Part shown: one piece after another, positions 10,948-18,786 of the stretch
Position numbering within the stretch: position 1 is the first letter of the stretch
Layout: the number at the start of each line of letters is the position of its first letter
NCBI GenBank assembly: GCA_013697635.1
Contig: JACCWM010000153.1
Coordinates: 1-37,046 of the forward strand
DNA: 37,046 bases
Origin: Lujinxingiaceae bacterium
Lineage (GTDB): Bacteria > Myxococcota_A > Bradymonadia > Bradymonadales > Bradymonadaceae
Direction of reading: 5' to 3'
Notes under the pieces: generated by a model
What the model was told of the DNA's origin: nothing
The model's input: the letters and a program-made list of their open reading frames with translations, nothing else
Database searches by the model: none
Position numbers and translations under genes: made by a program

Positions 10948-12627
10948 GGACGAAACATTCACGGCGACCTGTCAGGTCTCAAATCCAGTCAAAAAAAGAG
11001 CCTCGAGAGGCTGTTCAAGCGGCGCATCAACTCCTTTGAAGCGATAACTCAGGAGTTTGCCACACAATTGACCTTTATCTCCGAGGAGCTCAACCGCGTC
11101 GTCGCCGTGCTCGTTGATCGCGCTGGGCGCGTCGAGGAGGTGATGGTCGGCGACAGCGATCGGGTCTATCTGCCAGACATCGGCCGCGAGCGCGCAGGCG
11201 CCAGCCGCTTTCGTGGCATACGTCTGATCCGCACCAATCTGACCACCACGGCCAAGAATCGCCAAGTCGAGCTGACACGCGATGATTTGACCGATCTCTC
11301 ACGGCTCAAGCTCGATCTGGTCATGACGATCGCGGTGGGTGCGGCCGGCTATCCGGGCTCGGTGGCCTGGGCCAGTTTGGTTCCCGAGAACCCGGCCAAC
11401 GATCTGTGGCAGATCAGCGTGGCGGCCAACCCCAGTGAGGTGAACTTTCACTTCACGCACTTCATCGGCGAGCTCGAGAGCGAGTTTCAGCGAAAGACCA
11501 GCCGCGCAATGACCACGGGCGGACAGCCCGCGATGCTCGTCTATGTCGCTACACCCGCCGGGCGCAGCGAGGAGATCGAGCTGGCCGAGATGCACGAACT
11601 CTGCCGCACGGCCGGCGTCTCGATCGTCGACACGGTGGTGCAAAACCGCGCCGATACGCACCCCAAGTACGCGATCGGCAAGGGAAAGCTCGAAGAACTC
11701 ACGCTTCGCGCCCTGCAGCTCGACGCCGAGCTGATCATCTTTGCCCAGGATCTCAGCCCCAATCAGCTTCGTGGCATCACCGAGATGACCGAGATCAAGG
11801 TGCTCGATCGCACCCAGCTGATTTTGGACATCTTTGCTCAGCGAGCCACCTCCAGCGACGGTAAGGTGCAAGTCGAGCTGGCCCAGCTCAAGTACAGCCT
11901 GCCTCGACTGCACAGCAAGAGCACGGGCATGAGCCGGCTGACCGGCGGCATCGGCGGCCGTGGACCGGGTGAGACCAAGCTCGAGATCAACCGCCGCCGT
12001 GCCCGCGATCGCATCCGCATGCTCGAGGGCCAGATCGAGACTCTGGGCAAACAGCGCGGGCTTCGTCGTGAGCGCCGCCAGCAAAACCGGCTTCCGGTGG
12101 TGGGCATCGTTGGCTACACCAACGCCGGCAAGTCGACGCTGCTCAACACCTTGACCCACTCCGAGGTGCTCAGCGAAGACAAGCTCTTTGCCACCTTGCA
12201 GCCCACCTCCAGGCGGCTGCGCTTTCCCGACGATCGTGAGATCATCTTTACCGACACGGTCGGCTTCATCCACGACCTGCCGCCGGATCTGGTCGCCGCC
12301 TTCAAGGCCACGCTCGAGGAGCTCGACGAGGCCGACATCTTGCTGCACGTGGTCGACATGGCCGACGAGGATTTGGAGGCGAAGATGCGCGCCGTCAACC
12401 GCATCTTGAGCGAGATCGGCCTGGGCGACAAAGAGCAGCTGCTCGTCTTCAACAAGATGGACCTGCTCGATGACGAGGATGAGGCCGAACTCATGGCGCG
12501 CAGCTACGCCGCGACACCGATCTGCGCCACCCAGCGTCAGTCCACCCGTGCGCTTGTCGAAGTGCTCGAGGCTCGCCTCTTTCGCCAGGCTCGCGCCCAG
12601 CAGGCCTCCGAGCCCACGCACATCTAG
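10945..12627 (+). CDS. hflX: GTPase HflX (ribosome-splitting GTPase), start uncertain
   Basis: HflX binds the 50S subunit and splits stalled ribosomes using GTP. From the proposed start the protein is about 560 residues. It has a long N-terminal extension typical of deltaproteobacterial HflX (IHGDLSGLKSSQ, then LFKRRINS, then VAVLVDRAGRVEEVMVGD), then the HflX N-domain (ending KYSLPRL, TGGIGGRGPGETKLE), a helical linker, and the G domain: G1 GYTNAGKST at 12112-12138, G3 DTVGF, G4 NKMD. The first ordinary start codon in frame is TTG at 11068, which would remove about 41 conserved residues. I therefore place the start at the ATC at 10945. A frameshift or assembly error upstream is the alternative. 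It ends 6 bases from the convergent kelch gene. Confidence 0.9.
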   Translation: MGRNIHGDLSGLKSSQKKSLERLFKRRINSFEAITQEFATQLTFISEELNRVVAVLVDRAGRVEEVMVGDSDRVYLPDIGRERAGASRFRGIRLIRTNLTTTAKNRQVELTRDDLTDLSRLKLDLVMTIAVGAAGYPGSVAWASLVPENPANDLWQISVAANPSEVNFHFTHFIGELESEFQRKTSRAMTTGGQPAMLVYVATPAGRSEEIELAEMHELCRTAGVSIVDTVVQNRADTHPKYAIGKGKLEELTLRALQLDAELIIFAQDLSPNQLRGITEMTEIKVLDRTQLILDIFAQRATSSDGKVQVELAQLKYSLPRLHSKSTGMSRLTGGIGGRGPGETKLEINRRRARDRIRMLEGQIETLGKQRGLRRERRQQNRLPVVGIVGYTNAGKSTLLNTLTHSEVLSEDKLFATLQPTSRRLRFPDDREIIFTDTVGFIHDLPPDLVAAFKATLEELDEADILLHVVDMADEDLEAKMRAVNRILSEIGLGDKEQLLVFNKMDLLDDEDEAELMARSYAATPICATQRQSTRALVEVLEARLFRQARAQQASEPTHI

Positions 12628-12633
12628 CCCAGC

Positions 12634-13989
12634 TCAGGGGCAATCAGCGCGCGGCACGAAGGCCCAGGTCTCTCGAAAGATTTGCGAGCCATTCCAGCCC
12701 CCGAAGAGCAACGTGTGGCGCCGTGCCGCGTCATAGACCATGCTCATCTGGCTGCGCGGCGAGGGCGAGGCGCCGGCGGACTCTTTCCAATCGACGCCGT
12801 CGTATATCCAGCTATCGCCAAGTCGCACGCTGCTAAAGCCGCCAAAGAGCACGCTTTGTCCAAGCGTCGGGTCAAAGGCCATCGCCGCCGAGGCGCGCGC
12901 CGGTGGCCCGGCTATCGCTCTTGGCGTCCATCCTGCGCGGCCCCACTGCCAGGTGTCGGCGTAGGCCGTGTTCAGGTCGCTGCCGCCAAAGAGGACGATC
13001 TGGTCGCGGGCGGAATCGGCGGCCATCGCGTGATTCCAGCGTGGGCTTGGCCCGCTATTGGAGACCTGCGACCACGACCCTGCGGCCAGGAGCCAGGTGT
13101 CGCCGTAAACCACGTCGTCGTCGCCACCAATGCCGCCAAAGAGGATGACGCCGCCGCTCTCGGCATCGTAGACCAACGCAGCGTTTCGCCGCGGCTCGGG
13201 TGCTATGGGGGCCGACGTCCACCGTTCTCCGTCCCATAGCCATGTGTCGCCATGCAGCTCGGTGGATTCTCCGCCAAAGAGCACGACGCGCTCGAGGACG
13301 GGATCGTAGGCCATCGCATGATTGAACCGGGCCGGTGGCCCGGAGTTGGCCACCAAAGTCCAGTCTTTGCCATCCCACTCCCAGGTATCGGCGAGCAGCA
13401 AGCCGTCGTTGCCACCAAAGAGCACGACGCGCTCTCGGCGGGCGTCGTAGGCCATCTGGTGGCCCCGCCTGCCGGAGGGCTGTCTTGTCGAGCTGATCGG
13501 CGTCCAGGCATAGCCGCAGCGGTCGGGTGTGCAAACACCAAAAAAGCACGACGCGCTCGCGCAGTCGGCATGGGTGCTGCACTTTTGCTCGTCGGCACAG
13601 GGCTCGCACAGCCCTCCGCCGCAGTCGATGTCGGTCTCGTCACCATTGAGCAGCCCGTCGTCACAATGCGTGGGGCAGCTGCCCCCCGTGCAGCCGGCTT
13701 CGAAGACGTCGTCACCTGCGTCCTCGGTGTCGACGATGTCATGGCTGACGTCGGCATTGGCGTCCGAGTCTGGGCCGCCCGAGTCTGGGCCGCCCGAGTC
13801 TGGGCCGGCATCGGGCAGCGCGCTTGCCAAAATGCAGACGCTCTTCGCAAAGAAGATGCCGCCCGGATCTGCGCACCGATAGCCGGACTCGCAGCCGGCG
13901 TCGTCCTGGCAGGCATCGCTGCCGCAGCCGGCGAACACCATGGCGGCAGCGAGCAGTGCAGCACAGATTATGGGGGGGAGAGTTTTCAT
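12634..13989 (-). CDS. Six-bladed kelch-repeat lipoprotein
   Basis: A 451-residue exported lipoprotein (signal peptide 1-21, lipobox FAGC, Cys22). Residues 27-55 and 99-157 are Cys-rich, including CDDGLLNGDETDIDCGG (109-125), a motif frequent in Myxococcota surface proteins. Between them lies a Pro-Asp-Ser-Gly-Gly repeat. Residues 160-451 contain six kelch-type repeats, each with a (V/I)LFGG strand (at about 189, 236, 283, 332, 380, 427) followed by a DTW(E/L/Q)W strand, so it should fold as a six-bladed propeller. Likely role: binding at the cell surface; ligand unknown. It is the third gene of the operon after the kinase and the TPR protein (4-base gap), so it may be co-expressed with a signalling system. 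Confidence 0.9.
   Translation of the reverse strand: MKTLPPIICAALLAAAMVFAGCGSDACQDDAGCESGYRCADPGGIFFAKSVCILASALPDAGPDSGGPDSGGPDSDANADVSHDIVDTEDAGDDVFEAGCTGGSCPTHCDDGLLNGDETDIDCGGGLCEPCADEQKCSTHADCASASCFFGVCTPDRCGYAWTPISSTRQPSGRRGHQMAYDARRERVVLFGGNDGLLLADTWEWDGKDWTLVANSGPPARFNHAMAYDPVLERVVLFGGESTELHGDTWLWDGERWTSAPIAPEPRRNAALVYDAESGGVILFGGIGGDDDVVYGDTWLLAAGSWSQVSNSGPSPRWNHAMAADSARDQIVLFGGSDLNTAYADTWQWGRAGWTPRAIAGPPARASAAMAFDPTLGQSVLFGGFSSVRLGDSWIYDGVDWKESAGASPSPRSQMSMVYDAARRHTLLFGGWNGSQIFRETWAFVPRADCP
13766..13807 (-). repeat. 15-bp tandem repeat inside kelch gene (PDSGG units)
   Basis: The 15-base unit GAGTCTGGGCCGCCC occurs twice in full (13766-13780, 13781-13795) and once as a 12-base partial copy. 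It encodes PDSGG-type units in the linker after the lipid anchor. Near-perfect DNA identity points to recent slippage expansion, so linker length may vary between strains. Confidence 0.85.
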
Positions 13990-13993
13990 TTGT

Positions 13994-14749
13994 CTACCAG
14001 CGTACGATCAGATCGATGCGCCCCAAAGACCCGGTGATCGCCAGATTGTCGGTGTTGGACTGCGGCCTGGGCGGGCCCGCGAACAGGTAGGTTACGATGC
14101 CAGCGCTGATCGCCAGCGCGCCGGTGGCGTAGAGCATGGTCGCCTGAAAACGCCGTGTTTGTGCCTCTTGTTCGAGCTCGCCGATGCGATTGAAATTGCC
14201 GGCACCGGCGGCCGCTTCGAGCTCGTGCTGGCGCTCGATCGCGCCGTAATCGAGCCAAAAGCCCGCGCCCGTCAACCCCACGCCCACAAGCGTTGCTGCC
14301 ACAGCCACCGGGCGATAAGGAAACGGGGCGTGCGACTCAACCTGCACGCTGCTCGTGTCGGGCTGTTCGATCACCACAGGCTCGGTTTTGGCCTCAGCGG
14401 TCGAAACGCAGGCATTGACGGCCTCCTCGAGAGCATCGACGCGTTGCTCAACGCCGGGCGCAAGCTCGCGTTGGCGCAGCATGCTCAAGCGCTCCTGGGC
14501 GGCCGCGCACCGGCCCATGGCGACGTTAGACTCCGTGATGCGAAAGCTCAAGAGCGGGTGCGCAAAGATCGTCTCGGCCTCGTCGAAGGCTTCGAGCGCC
14601 TGCTCATACTGGCCCTGGCTAAAGTGTTCCTGGCCCTGGCGCACGAGCTCCTCGAAGCGCTCGATGGTCTCCGGCGACTGGGCAAACACGCCCGTGGGCA
14701 GCAACAGATGGGCAAAAAGGAAAACGCTTGTCGTTAGAAGTCTCTTCAT
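13994..14749 (-). CDS. TPR-containing membrane protein, kinase operon
   Basis: A 251-residue protein with a cleavable signal peptide (cut after VFA at about 23). Residues 26-125 form a helical TPR-like region (QGQEHFSQGQYEQALEAFDE) that includes a Cys pair. Two membrane helices follow (about 149-170 and 205-228), with a charged loop between them (ERQHELEAAAGAGNFN). The start overlaps the kinase stop by four bases (ATGA), and the kelch lipoprotein begins 4 bases after its stop. Small TPR proteins of this shape are commonly found next to Ser/Thr kinases in Myxococcota. Its partner is not evident from sequence; a periplasmic link between kinase sensor domain and lipoprotein is a guess. Confidence 0.82.
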   Translation of the reverse strand: MKRLLTTSVFLFAHLLLPTGVFAQSPETIERFEELVRQGQEHFSQGQYEQALEAFDEAETIFAHPLLSFRITESNVAMGRCAAAQERLSMLRQRELAPGVEQRVDALEEAVNACVSTAEAKTEPVVIEQPDTSSVQVESHAPFPYRPVAVAATLVGVGLTGAGFWLDYGAIERQHELEAAAGAGNFNRIGELEQEAQTRRFQATMLYATGALAISAGIVTYLFAGPPRPQSNTDNLAITGSLGRIDLIVRW

Positions 14750-16311
14750 TCGCCTAGATACTGCTCGAGGATGTTCTCAAACGAATCCGCCGGCTTCTTG
14801 GATGTCGCTTGTTTGGAAGGATTGGGCAAAGCCTTGCTCGCAGACGGCTCCTGCGGGGCTTTCTGAGGCTCTCGTGGAGTGGGGCGCATGATCTCGAGCG
14901 TGCGCTTGGGCTGTGCGCGGCGATCGACGACGACCTCTTCGACGGGCTCGGGCAACGCCTCGGGGAGCGGCTCCAACGCGATTTCGTCGACCGGCTCGAC
15001 GATCGCCGCCGGCTCGACCTCTGGCGTGGGCGCCTCGACCGGCGCAGCGCTTTGCACCGGAGCAGATGGCTCGATGGTGTCGGGCTGGCCGGCGGATTTC
15101 AAGAGAATGGTGGCCGCGCCGACGATGACCACAAACAACGCCAGGATCGCGCCAATCAAAAGACGTGAGATCCTCGCGCGCGCGGGTACCGGCGTTGGGT
15201 GGCTGACGTGCGTGTCAACCTGGGCGTCGGGCGTTGCGGCGGCCATCGCCCAGTGATGTTGCCCGACCGGGGTCACCAGAGTTTGCCCCGTGTCGATGAG
15301 ATCCATCATCGTCGGATTCTCGTCGAGGGCCGCGGCAGCCTCACCCGGCGAGGCGAAGGAGGCCTCGTAGAGGGTGAGCATGGCCTTTGTTGCTTGAGCG
15401 AGCTCGGCCTTCGGCACGGCATCGCCGTGGCAGCTTTTGAGATCGATGGCCTGGAGCGCCTCGAGCATTGCTTCGGCGTTCGGGTAGCGTAGCCTCGGGT
15501 CCTTTTCGACCGATTGGGTCAGAATTGGCCCCAGGGGATGGCGCAAAAGCGTCGCCGGCAGCACGAGCGGCATGCGCATCTGGCGCATGATCATCTCGGC
15601 CAGCGTGTTCGCATCGACCATCGGGCCGCCAAAGAGCATCTCCAAGAGTATCAAGCCGATCGAATAGACGTCGGCCGCCTGCGTGCAATTGCCCTCGACG
15701 CAGAGCTCGGGCGCGATATAGCGAAAGGTGCCGACGATATTGCCGGTCTTGGTCAGGTTTTGCTGTGCGCTGCCCAACGATTTTGCAATCCCGAAGTCGA
15801 GGATCTTGATGACCTCGCGCTCACGCCGGCCGGCGGTGACGAAGATGTTGCTCGGCTTGAGATCGCGATGGACCACGTTCATCATGTGCGCCTCGGCCAG
15901 GCCATCGAGCAGCTGTATGCCGAGATCGACGACGCGATCGATGCGCATCGGCCCCTCTTTGATCAGTGCTTTGAGCTCGCGGCCCTGCAAAAACTCCATG
16001 ACCAGGTAGATGGCGCCGGCGCTGATCTGGCCGACGTCGTAGATGCGCACGTTGTTGGGATGGGAGAGGTCTTTGGCGATCAGGACTTCGCGCTCGAAGC
16101 GCTGGGAGAAGGTCGGGTCGCTCGCCAACTCGGCGTGCATCAGCTTGATCGCCACCGCACGTTTGAGCCGCAGATCGTGCGCCTCGACGACCACGCCCAT
16201 GCCACCTTTGCCGATCAGGCGCACAATCTCGTAGCGTCCCTCCAAGATCTGGCCGACGCTTGGAAGCTCGCCAAAACCTGCCTGCGATTTGATAGGGTCG
16301 TTTGACTTCAT
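14746..16311 (-). CDS. Membrane Ser/Thr protein kinase (PknB-like)
   Basis: A eukaryote-like Ser/Thr kinase, 521 residues from the ATG at 16311. The frame is open to a TTG at 16344, which would add 11 residues; the ATG has a nearby AGG and is preferred. Numbering from the ATG: glycine loop GKGGMG (34-39), catalytic Lys56 in VAIK, HRDLKPSN with catalytic Asp150, DFG 172-174, APE 200-202. All key residues are present, so it should be active. After the kinase domain comes an acidic Thr-rich linker (ENPTMMDLIDTGQT) with possible autophosphorylation sites, one membrane helix (about 383-405) and a Pro/Glu/Val-rich periplasmic tail. It is the first gene of a tight three-gene operon with the TPR protein and kelch lipoprotein. 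Natural partners could be the FHA proteins of the window. Confidence 0.95.
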   Translation of the reverse strand: MKSNDPIKSQAGFGELPSVGQILEGRYEIVRLIGKGGMGVVVEAHDLRLKRAVAIKLMHAELASDPTFSQRFEREVLIAKDLSHPNNVRIYDVGQISAGAIYLVMEFLQGRELKALIKEGPMRIDRVVDLGIQLLDGLAEAHMMNVVHRDLKPSNIFVTAGRREREVIKILDFGIAKSLGSAQQNLTKTGNIVGTFRYIAPELCVEGNCTQAADVYSIGLILLEMLFGGPMVDANTLAEMIMRQMRMPLVLPATLLRHPLGPILTQSVEKDPRLRYPNAEAMLEALQAIDLKSCHGDAVPKAELAQATKAMLTLYEASFASPGEAAAALDENPTMMDLIDTGQTLVTPVGQHHWAMAAATPDAQVDTHVSHPTPVPARARISRLLIGAILALFVVIVGAATILLKSAGQPDTIEPSAPVQSAAPVEAPTPEVEPAAIVEPVDEIALEPLPEALPEPVEEVVVDRRAQPKRTLEIMRPTPREPQKAPQEPSASKALPNPSKQATSKKPADSFENILEQYLGE

Positions 16312-16526
16312 CGAGACCTGAATCGACTTTGGTTCGTCGTCCAATACGTCATTTTGGCGATCGTTTCCATGATCATGAGCATGGACTTTCCTGCCGTTGA
16401 GGTCAACGCTGGCAAGGCATGCGCGATTGGCAATCTGGGCGCAGAAACTGGTAAACTCACGTTCGTCATGTAAGGCTGAAGTTCCTATTGAGATTCAAGC
16501 GATCGTCGCGTTCTTGAGAATTATCG
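16312..16526. promoter_or_regulatory. Divergent promoter region, kinase operon and CWB2 gene
   Basis: About 200 bases separate the kinase start from the rightward Cys-rich gene. A perfect 10-base palindrome CATGATCATG lies at 16368-16377 and could be an operator. A weak rightward -35-like TTGGCA lies near 16425, but no good -10 follows. Two promoters must fire from this region; I cannot place them exactly. Confidence 0.35.
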
Positions 16527-18773
16527 ATGCTGCGCAAAACCGTACCGAATTCGCGCCACACATTTGTCTGGACGAGCCTGATCATGGCCATGATCGCGCT
16601 GAGCTTAGCCTGGTCGTCGTGCTCGGATACGAAGATCTTGCTCAAACCCGTCAACAACGACAAGGGCGAGTGCACGGGCAGCGCGTGTGATAGCTGCGAG
16701 GACGTGGAGTGTGAAACGGGCGAGGTTTGCTATCGCGGCGTCTGCCATGCCTCCTGTGAGGACGATGCGCAGTGTGGCGCCGGCCTGATCTGCACCGAGC
16801 AACGCTGCGCGGCGGCGGACTGCTCGCTTGCGCCCTGCCGAGACGGCGAGGTGTGCTTTCGCGGCATCTGCCACGAAGCCTGCGAGCGCAGCGACGATTG
16901 TCCCGGTGAGCAGGTCTGCGAGCAAGGCCGCTGCACGCTCGACGATCGCAAAGCCTGCGAGGGCAGCATCGACTGCCCGGACGGCCATTTCTGCAGCCGG
17001 GGATTTTGCGCGGCCACCGGCCGCGAAGTCTGCGGGGCAAATGGCACATGCGCGAGCGCACACCAATGCTATGAGGGCCTGTGCTTTTCTGAATGCCCAG
17101 CGGGCGGCAGCTGCCCTGGCGGCTCGCGCTGTTATGCCGATCAACAAATCTGTTTGCCGCTCGATGGCTGTGACGAGGGCTACTGCCAGGGCACCGACGT
17201 CTGCGATGGTGGCATCTGCTATCCCGGTCTATGCGAGCAGAGCACGGATTGCCCGAGCGGTCATTTTTGCCGCCGGGGCTACTGCAAACCCACCGAGCGC
17301 GAGATCTGTGGAGCAGGCGGCACATGCTCTACAGCGCATAATTGCTACCAGGGCTTGTGCTTTCCCGAGTGCGAAAATGAAGAAGAACCTTGTGGTCCCA
17401 ATGCGAGCTGCCTGCTGCCCGATAATGTTTGCCTGCCGCTCGAGGGCTGCATCGAGGACTATTGTCAGGGCAGCCAGGTGTGTGACGATGGTTTTTGCCT
17501 GCAGGGCTGCCAGAAGGACTCCCAGTGTGCTCCCGGCCAGGACTGTATCGCCGGACTGTGCACGCCATCGCTGTGTGTCAACGTCGTTTGCCCACAGGGT
17601 GAGTGCTATCGAGGCGATTGTGTGAGCTCGGGTTGCCCGGCCGTGCCCTGCGCTGCCGGCTCGCGTTGTAACCAAGAAACGAGCCTGTGTGAGGCGGTTG
17701 CCTGCGAGCGCACGCGCGACTGCCCGGATGACTCACGCTGCCAACCCAACGGTTTTTGCCAGCCCAACGACTGTACGAACATCGTGTGCCCCTCCGCTCG
17801 CCCCGTGTGTGAGGATGGCACCTGCCGTCGCTGCGCCCAGGTCGATCGCGTCTATGGCGTTGCGCCAACTCTGCTCGAGCTTCGTCATACGGCGGCGGCC
17901 AACTTCGCCTTGAAGCGCTTTCATAACGGCGCCAAAACAGCGATCTTGGCGCGGTACACCGGTCCCTGGGTATCCAATCTGGGCAATCACGATTCGCCCG
18001 TCGATGCGATGGTTGCCGGGCCGCTGGCCTATCAGTCCAAGGGTCCGATCCTGTTTTCACAGGGTAACCGCTTGATGCCGGTGACCAAACAGGCTCTGGA
18101 TCGTCTGGGCGTCGAAAACGTCTTCATCCTCGGTGGAGATGTCGTCATCGACGCCGCGCTCGAGAGCTGGCTTATCGACGAAGGCTACAACGTGATCCGC
18201 CTGGCCGGTGAAACACGCGTCGAGACCGCCATCGAGGTCGCCAATCGCCTCGATCCCGGTCAGCAGCGCGCCTTCGTTTTGGCCTGGGATCAGCTGCTCA
18301 TGTCGGTCAACGCCGGCGGTGTGGCTGCCGCGCGTGGTCAGCCCATGTTGGTCGTCAGACAAGACCACGTTCCCGACAGCACCAGCGCATATTTGAGCAG
18401 CCATGGCATCAATACGACCATCGCCCTGGGCGATAGCTCGGTGATCTCCGATGGCACGTTGAGCGCGCTGCCTGGCCCAACGCGTGTACCGGGCCAGCGC
18501 GGCTCGATCGCCTACTCGGCGGCCTTTGCAAATTATGCTGCGCTGAGCGGCCCGATCTTCAATGAGGTGATCTTTGTGAACAAGGACGACCTCTCCGTGG
18601 GAGTCACGGCGGCCGCTGCCGGGCGCATCGTGCTGTTGAGCGAGAGCGCCAGCCTGGATGAGGCGACCGAGACATTTCTTCGCACCTACGCCAAAACGGC
18701 GCTGCTCTACGGCAACCTCAGCCTGCTCTCCGAGCAGCTTGAGGACGCGATCTGCGCCGCGCTGGACAAGTGA
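16527..18773 (+). CDS. Cys-rich exported protein with three C-terminal CWB2-like modules
   Basis: A 748-residue protein. An N-terminal hydrophobic segment (14-30) followed by SSCS suggests export, perhaps as a lipoprotein at Cys32, although the Trp at -3 is unusual for a lipobox. Residues 48-436 contain dozens of Cys in short repeats of the type DCPxGHFCxRGxC and CYxGLCFxEC. An internal duplication covers about 145-236 and 237-325. Residues 455-748 look like cell wall binding repeat 2 modules (PF04122 type). The clearest is PILFSQGN, then LGVENVFILGGDVVI, then IRLAGETRVETAIEVA (507-573). Two further modules follow, each with a strand, a loop and a G(G/D/N) turn. Three modules match the trimeric arrangement known from Gram-positive CWB2 proteins. 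In this Gram-negative context the ligand is unknown. Confidence 0.85.
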   Translation: MLRKTVPNSRHTFVWTSLIMAMIALSLAWSSCSDTKILLKPVNNDKGECTGSACDSCEDVECETGEVCYRGVCHASCEDDAQCGAGLICTEQRCAAADCSLAPCRDGEVCFRGICHEACERSDDCPGEQVCEQGRCTLDDRKACEGSIDCPDGHFCSRGFCAATGREVCGANGTCASAHQCYEGLCFSECPAGGSCPGGSRCYADQQICLPLDGCDEGYCQGTDVCDGGICYPGLCEQSTDCPSGHFCRRGYCKPTEREICGAGGTCSTAHNCYQGLCFPECENEEEPCGPNASCLLPDNVCLPLEGCIEDYCQGSQVCDDGFCLQGCQKDSQCAPGQDCIAGLCTPSLCVNVVCPQGECYRGDCVSSGCPAVPCAAGSRCNQETSLCEAVACERTRDCPDDSRCQPNGFCQPNDCTNIVCPSARPVCEDGTCRRCAQVDRVYGVAPTLLELRHTAAANFALKRFHNGAKTAILARYTGPWVSNLGNHDSPVDAMVAGPLAYQSKGPILFSQGNRLMPVTKQALDRLGVENVFILGGDVVIDAALESWLIDEGYNVIRLAGETRVETAIEVANRLDPGQQRAFVLAWDQLLMSVNAGGVAAARGQPMLVVRQDHVPDSTSAYLSSHGINTTIALGDSSVISDGTLSALPGPTRVPGQRGSIAYSAAFANYAALSGPIFNEVIFVNKDDLSVGVTAAAAGRIVLLSESASLDEATETFLRTYAKTALLYGNLSLLSEQLEDAICAALDK
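16959..17501 (+). repeat. Internal duplication of about 270 bases in Cys-rich gene
   Basis: Two adjacent protein segments of about 90 residues align along their whole length: the first at 16959-17234, the second at 17235-17501. Both run through DCPxGHFCxRGxC, REICG or REVCG, GTC, AHxCYxGLCFxEC, ICLPLDGC or VCLPLEGC, and YCQGxxVCDxGxC. The DNA copies have diverged, so the duplication is old. Confidence 0.7.
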
Positions 18774-18786
18774 ACTAAGGCCGAAA

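Noticed and set aside
11299-12621. 440-codon minus-strand open frame inside hflX
   Set aside because: Antisense shadow of a clear GTPase gene.
13766-13807. Short direct repeats as an attachment site
   Set aside because: The units are in frame and encode PDSGG linker repeats; no integrase nearby.
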